Shown: positions 63,168 through 64,000 of the stretch, in pieces
How the letters are laid out: each line of letters opens with the position of its first letter
How positions within the stretch are numbered: the first letter of the stretch is position 1
Assembly (NCBI RefSeq): GCF_014205635.1
Contig: NZ_JACIIV010000017.1
Location: 1-64,000, forward strand
Length of the DNA stretch: 64,000 bases
Origin: Polymorphobacter multimanifer
GTDB lineage: Bacteria; Pseudomonadota; Alphaproteobacteria; Sphingomonadales; Sphingomonadaceae
Direction: 5' to 3'
Notes under the pieces: model-generated
Database searches by the model: none
What the model was told of the DNA's origin: nothing
What the model saw: the letters and a program-made list of their open reading frames with translations, nothing else
Position numbers and translations under genes: made by a program

Positions 63168-64000
63168 ATGTCGCTTCCGGTCACCGCCATCCTGCCCGAG
63201 CTTGCAGCACTGCTCAAAGACAACCGCCCGGTGGCGCTGGTGGCGCCGCCGGGGGCGGGCAAGACCACCGCCATCGCCCCTGCCCTGCTCGGCGAACCCT
63301 GGGCGCTTGGCGGCACGCTGATCCTGCTTTCGCCGCGCCGGCTTGCCGCGCGCGCTGCCGCCGAGCGCATGGCCGAACTGGCCGGCGAGCCGGTGGGGCA
63401 GACGATCGGCTATCAGACGCGGATGGACAGCCGGGTGAGCGCTGCGACGCGGATCATCGTGATGACCGAGGGCATCTTCACCCGCAGGCTGGTCGCCGAT
63501 CCGGAACTCGCCGGCGTGGCGGGAGTGCTGTTCGACGAAGTGCATGAGCGAAGCCTGGAGAGCGACCTGGCGCTGGCGCTCACCCTCGATGCGCGTGCAG
63601 CACTTCGGCCCGATCTGCGGCTGCTGCTGATGTCTGCGACGCTCGATGGGGCGGCCTATGAGGCAATCGTGCCCGATCTGGCGCGGCTGGAGAGCCAGGG
63701 GCGAATGTTTCCGGTGGTACTGCGGCATGTCGGACGCGATGCCGGGTTGCGCATCGAGGATGCGATGGCGGCGGCGGTGCGCGCCGCCATCGCCGACGAG
63801 CCCGGGTCGGTGCTCGCTTTCCTCCCCGGGGCCGCCGAGATCGAGCGCACTGCCGAGCGGCTCGAAGGCCGGCTGCCGGGGGATGTCGATCTTCACCGCC
63901 TCTATGGTGCCCGCGAGGGCAGCGACCAGCGCGCCGCCATTGCGCCACCACCGCCCGGCCGCCGCAAGGTGGTGCTCGCGACCAGCATCGCCGAGACGTC
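63168..64000 (+). CDS. hrpB: ATP-dependent helicase HrpB, 5' part
   Basis: The gene runs off the window; 277 residues are present. Seen are APPGAGKTT (motif I), LSPRRLAARAAAER (Ia), QTRMDSR, MTEGIF, the DEVH box in FDEVHERSLESDLAL (motif II) and MSATL (motif III), then the start of the second RecA domain. This matches HrpB of the DEAH/DExH RNA-helicase family, whose cellular role is poorly defined. TAAGGC lies upstream of the ATG. Confidence 0.92.
   Translation, partial: MSLPVTAILPELAALLKDNRPVALVAPPGAGKTTAIAPALLGEPWALGGTLILLSPRRLAARAAAERMAELAGEPVGQTIGYQTRMDSRVSAATRIIVMTEGIFTRRLVADPELAGVAGVLFDEVHERSLESDLALALTLDARAALRPDLRLLLMSATLDGAAYEAIVPDLARLESQGRMFPVVLRHVGRDAGLRIEDAMAAAVRAAIADEPGSVLAFLPGAAEIERTAERLEGRLPGDVDLHRLYGAREGSDQRAAIAPPPPGRRKVVLATSIAET

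Overview
The window looks like a chromosomal segment of a GC-rich alphaproteobacterium, most like Sphingomonadales. The basis is base composition, tightly overlapping ATGA/GTGA operons, a large TonB-dependent receptor without an STN domain, and many secreted peptidases and hydrolases. The organism is inferred; no rRNA or other marker gene is present. About 40 genes can be supported. Most are accessory; only hrpB (right edge, partial) and mmsAB look like core metabolism. No CRISPR array, rRNA or complete tRNA is seen.

Layout. (1) 1-515: gene-poor, with an exact 45-nt 3' half of a tRNA-Lys(CTT), probably an attachment-site scar. (2) 516-7438: an autotransporter adhesin (-) diverging from an ECF sigma factor gene translationally coupled to a membrane Ser/Thr kinase (+). 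(3) 7483-12600 (-): an envelope lipid-trafficking operon made of an MMPL transporter fused to a LolA-like domain, an outer-membrane beta-barrel protein and a thioesterase. (4) 12791-21166 (+): an adenylate cyclase/ATPase/TPR regulator, a Crp-type regulator, then a three-gene isoprenoid operon (geranylgeranyl-reductase-like, phytoene-desaturase-like, polyprenyl diphosphate synthase). (5) 21316-23293: a GST, an atypical L,D-transpeptidase-like gene and an IS3-type transposase remnant, in lower-GC DNA that looks acquired.

(6) 23294-47349 is the most striking part. It is a roughly 24-kb locus of two convergent arms meeting at 35.9 kb. The + arm encodes a PLP decarboxylase of the DapDC/ODC fold, a secreted alpha/beta hydrolase, a two-subunit amino-acid/opine-type flavin dehydrogenase, a carbohydrate-type ABC importer, a DHDPS-family lyase/aldolase and two SDRs. 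The - arm encodes a second copy of the secreted hydrolase, three M24 peptidases, an M20 peptidase, a TonB-dependent receptor and a LysR regulator. Together they look like a complete outer-membrane-to-cytoplasm uptake and degradation pathway for an unidentified amino-acid- or peptide-containing compound.

(7) 47552-51865 (-): mmsB, mmsA and a DUF885 hydrolase. (8) 51984-63056 (-): a type I secretion system (TolC-like protein, ABC exporter, HlyD-like adaptor) next to its probable substrate, a 2182-residue RTX protein with an extracellular nuclease domain. (9) 63168-end (+): the start of hrpB.
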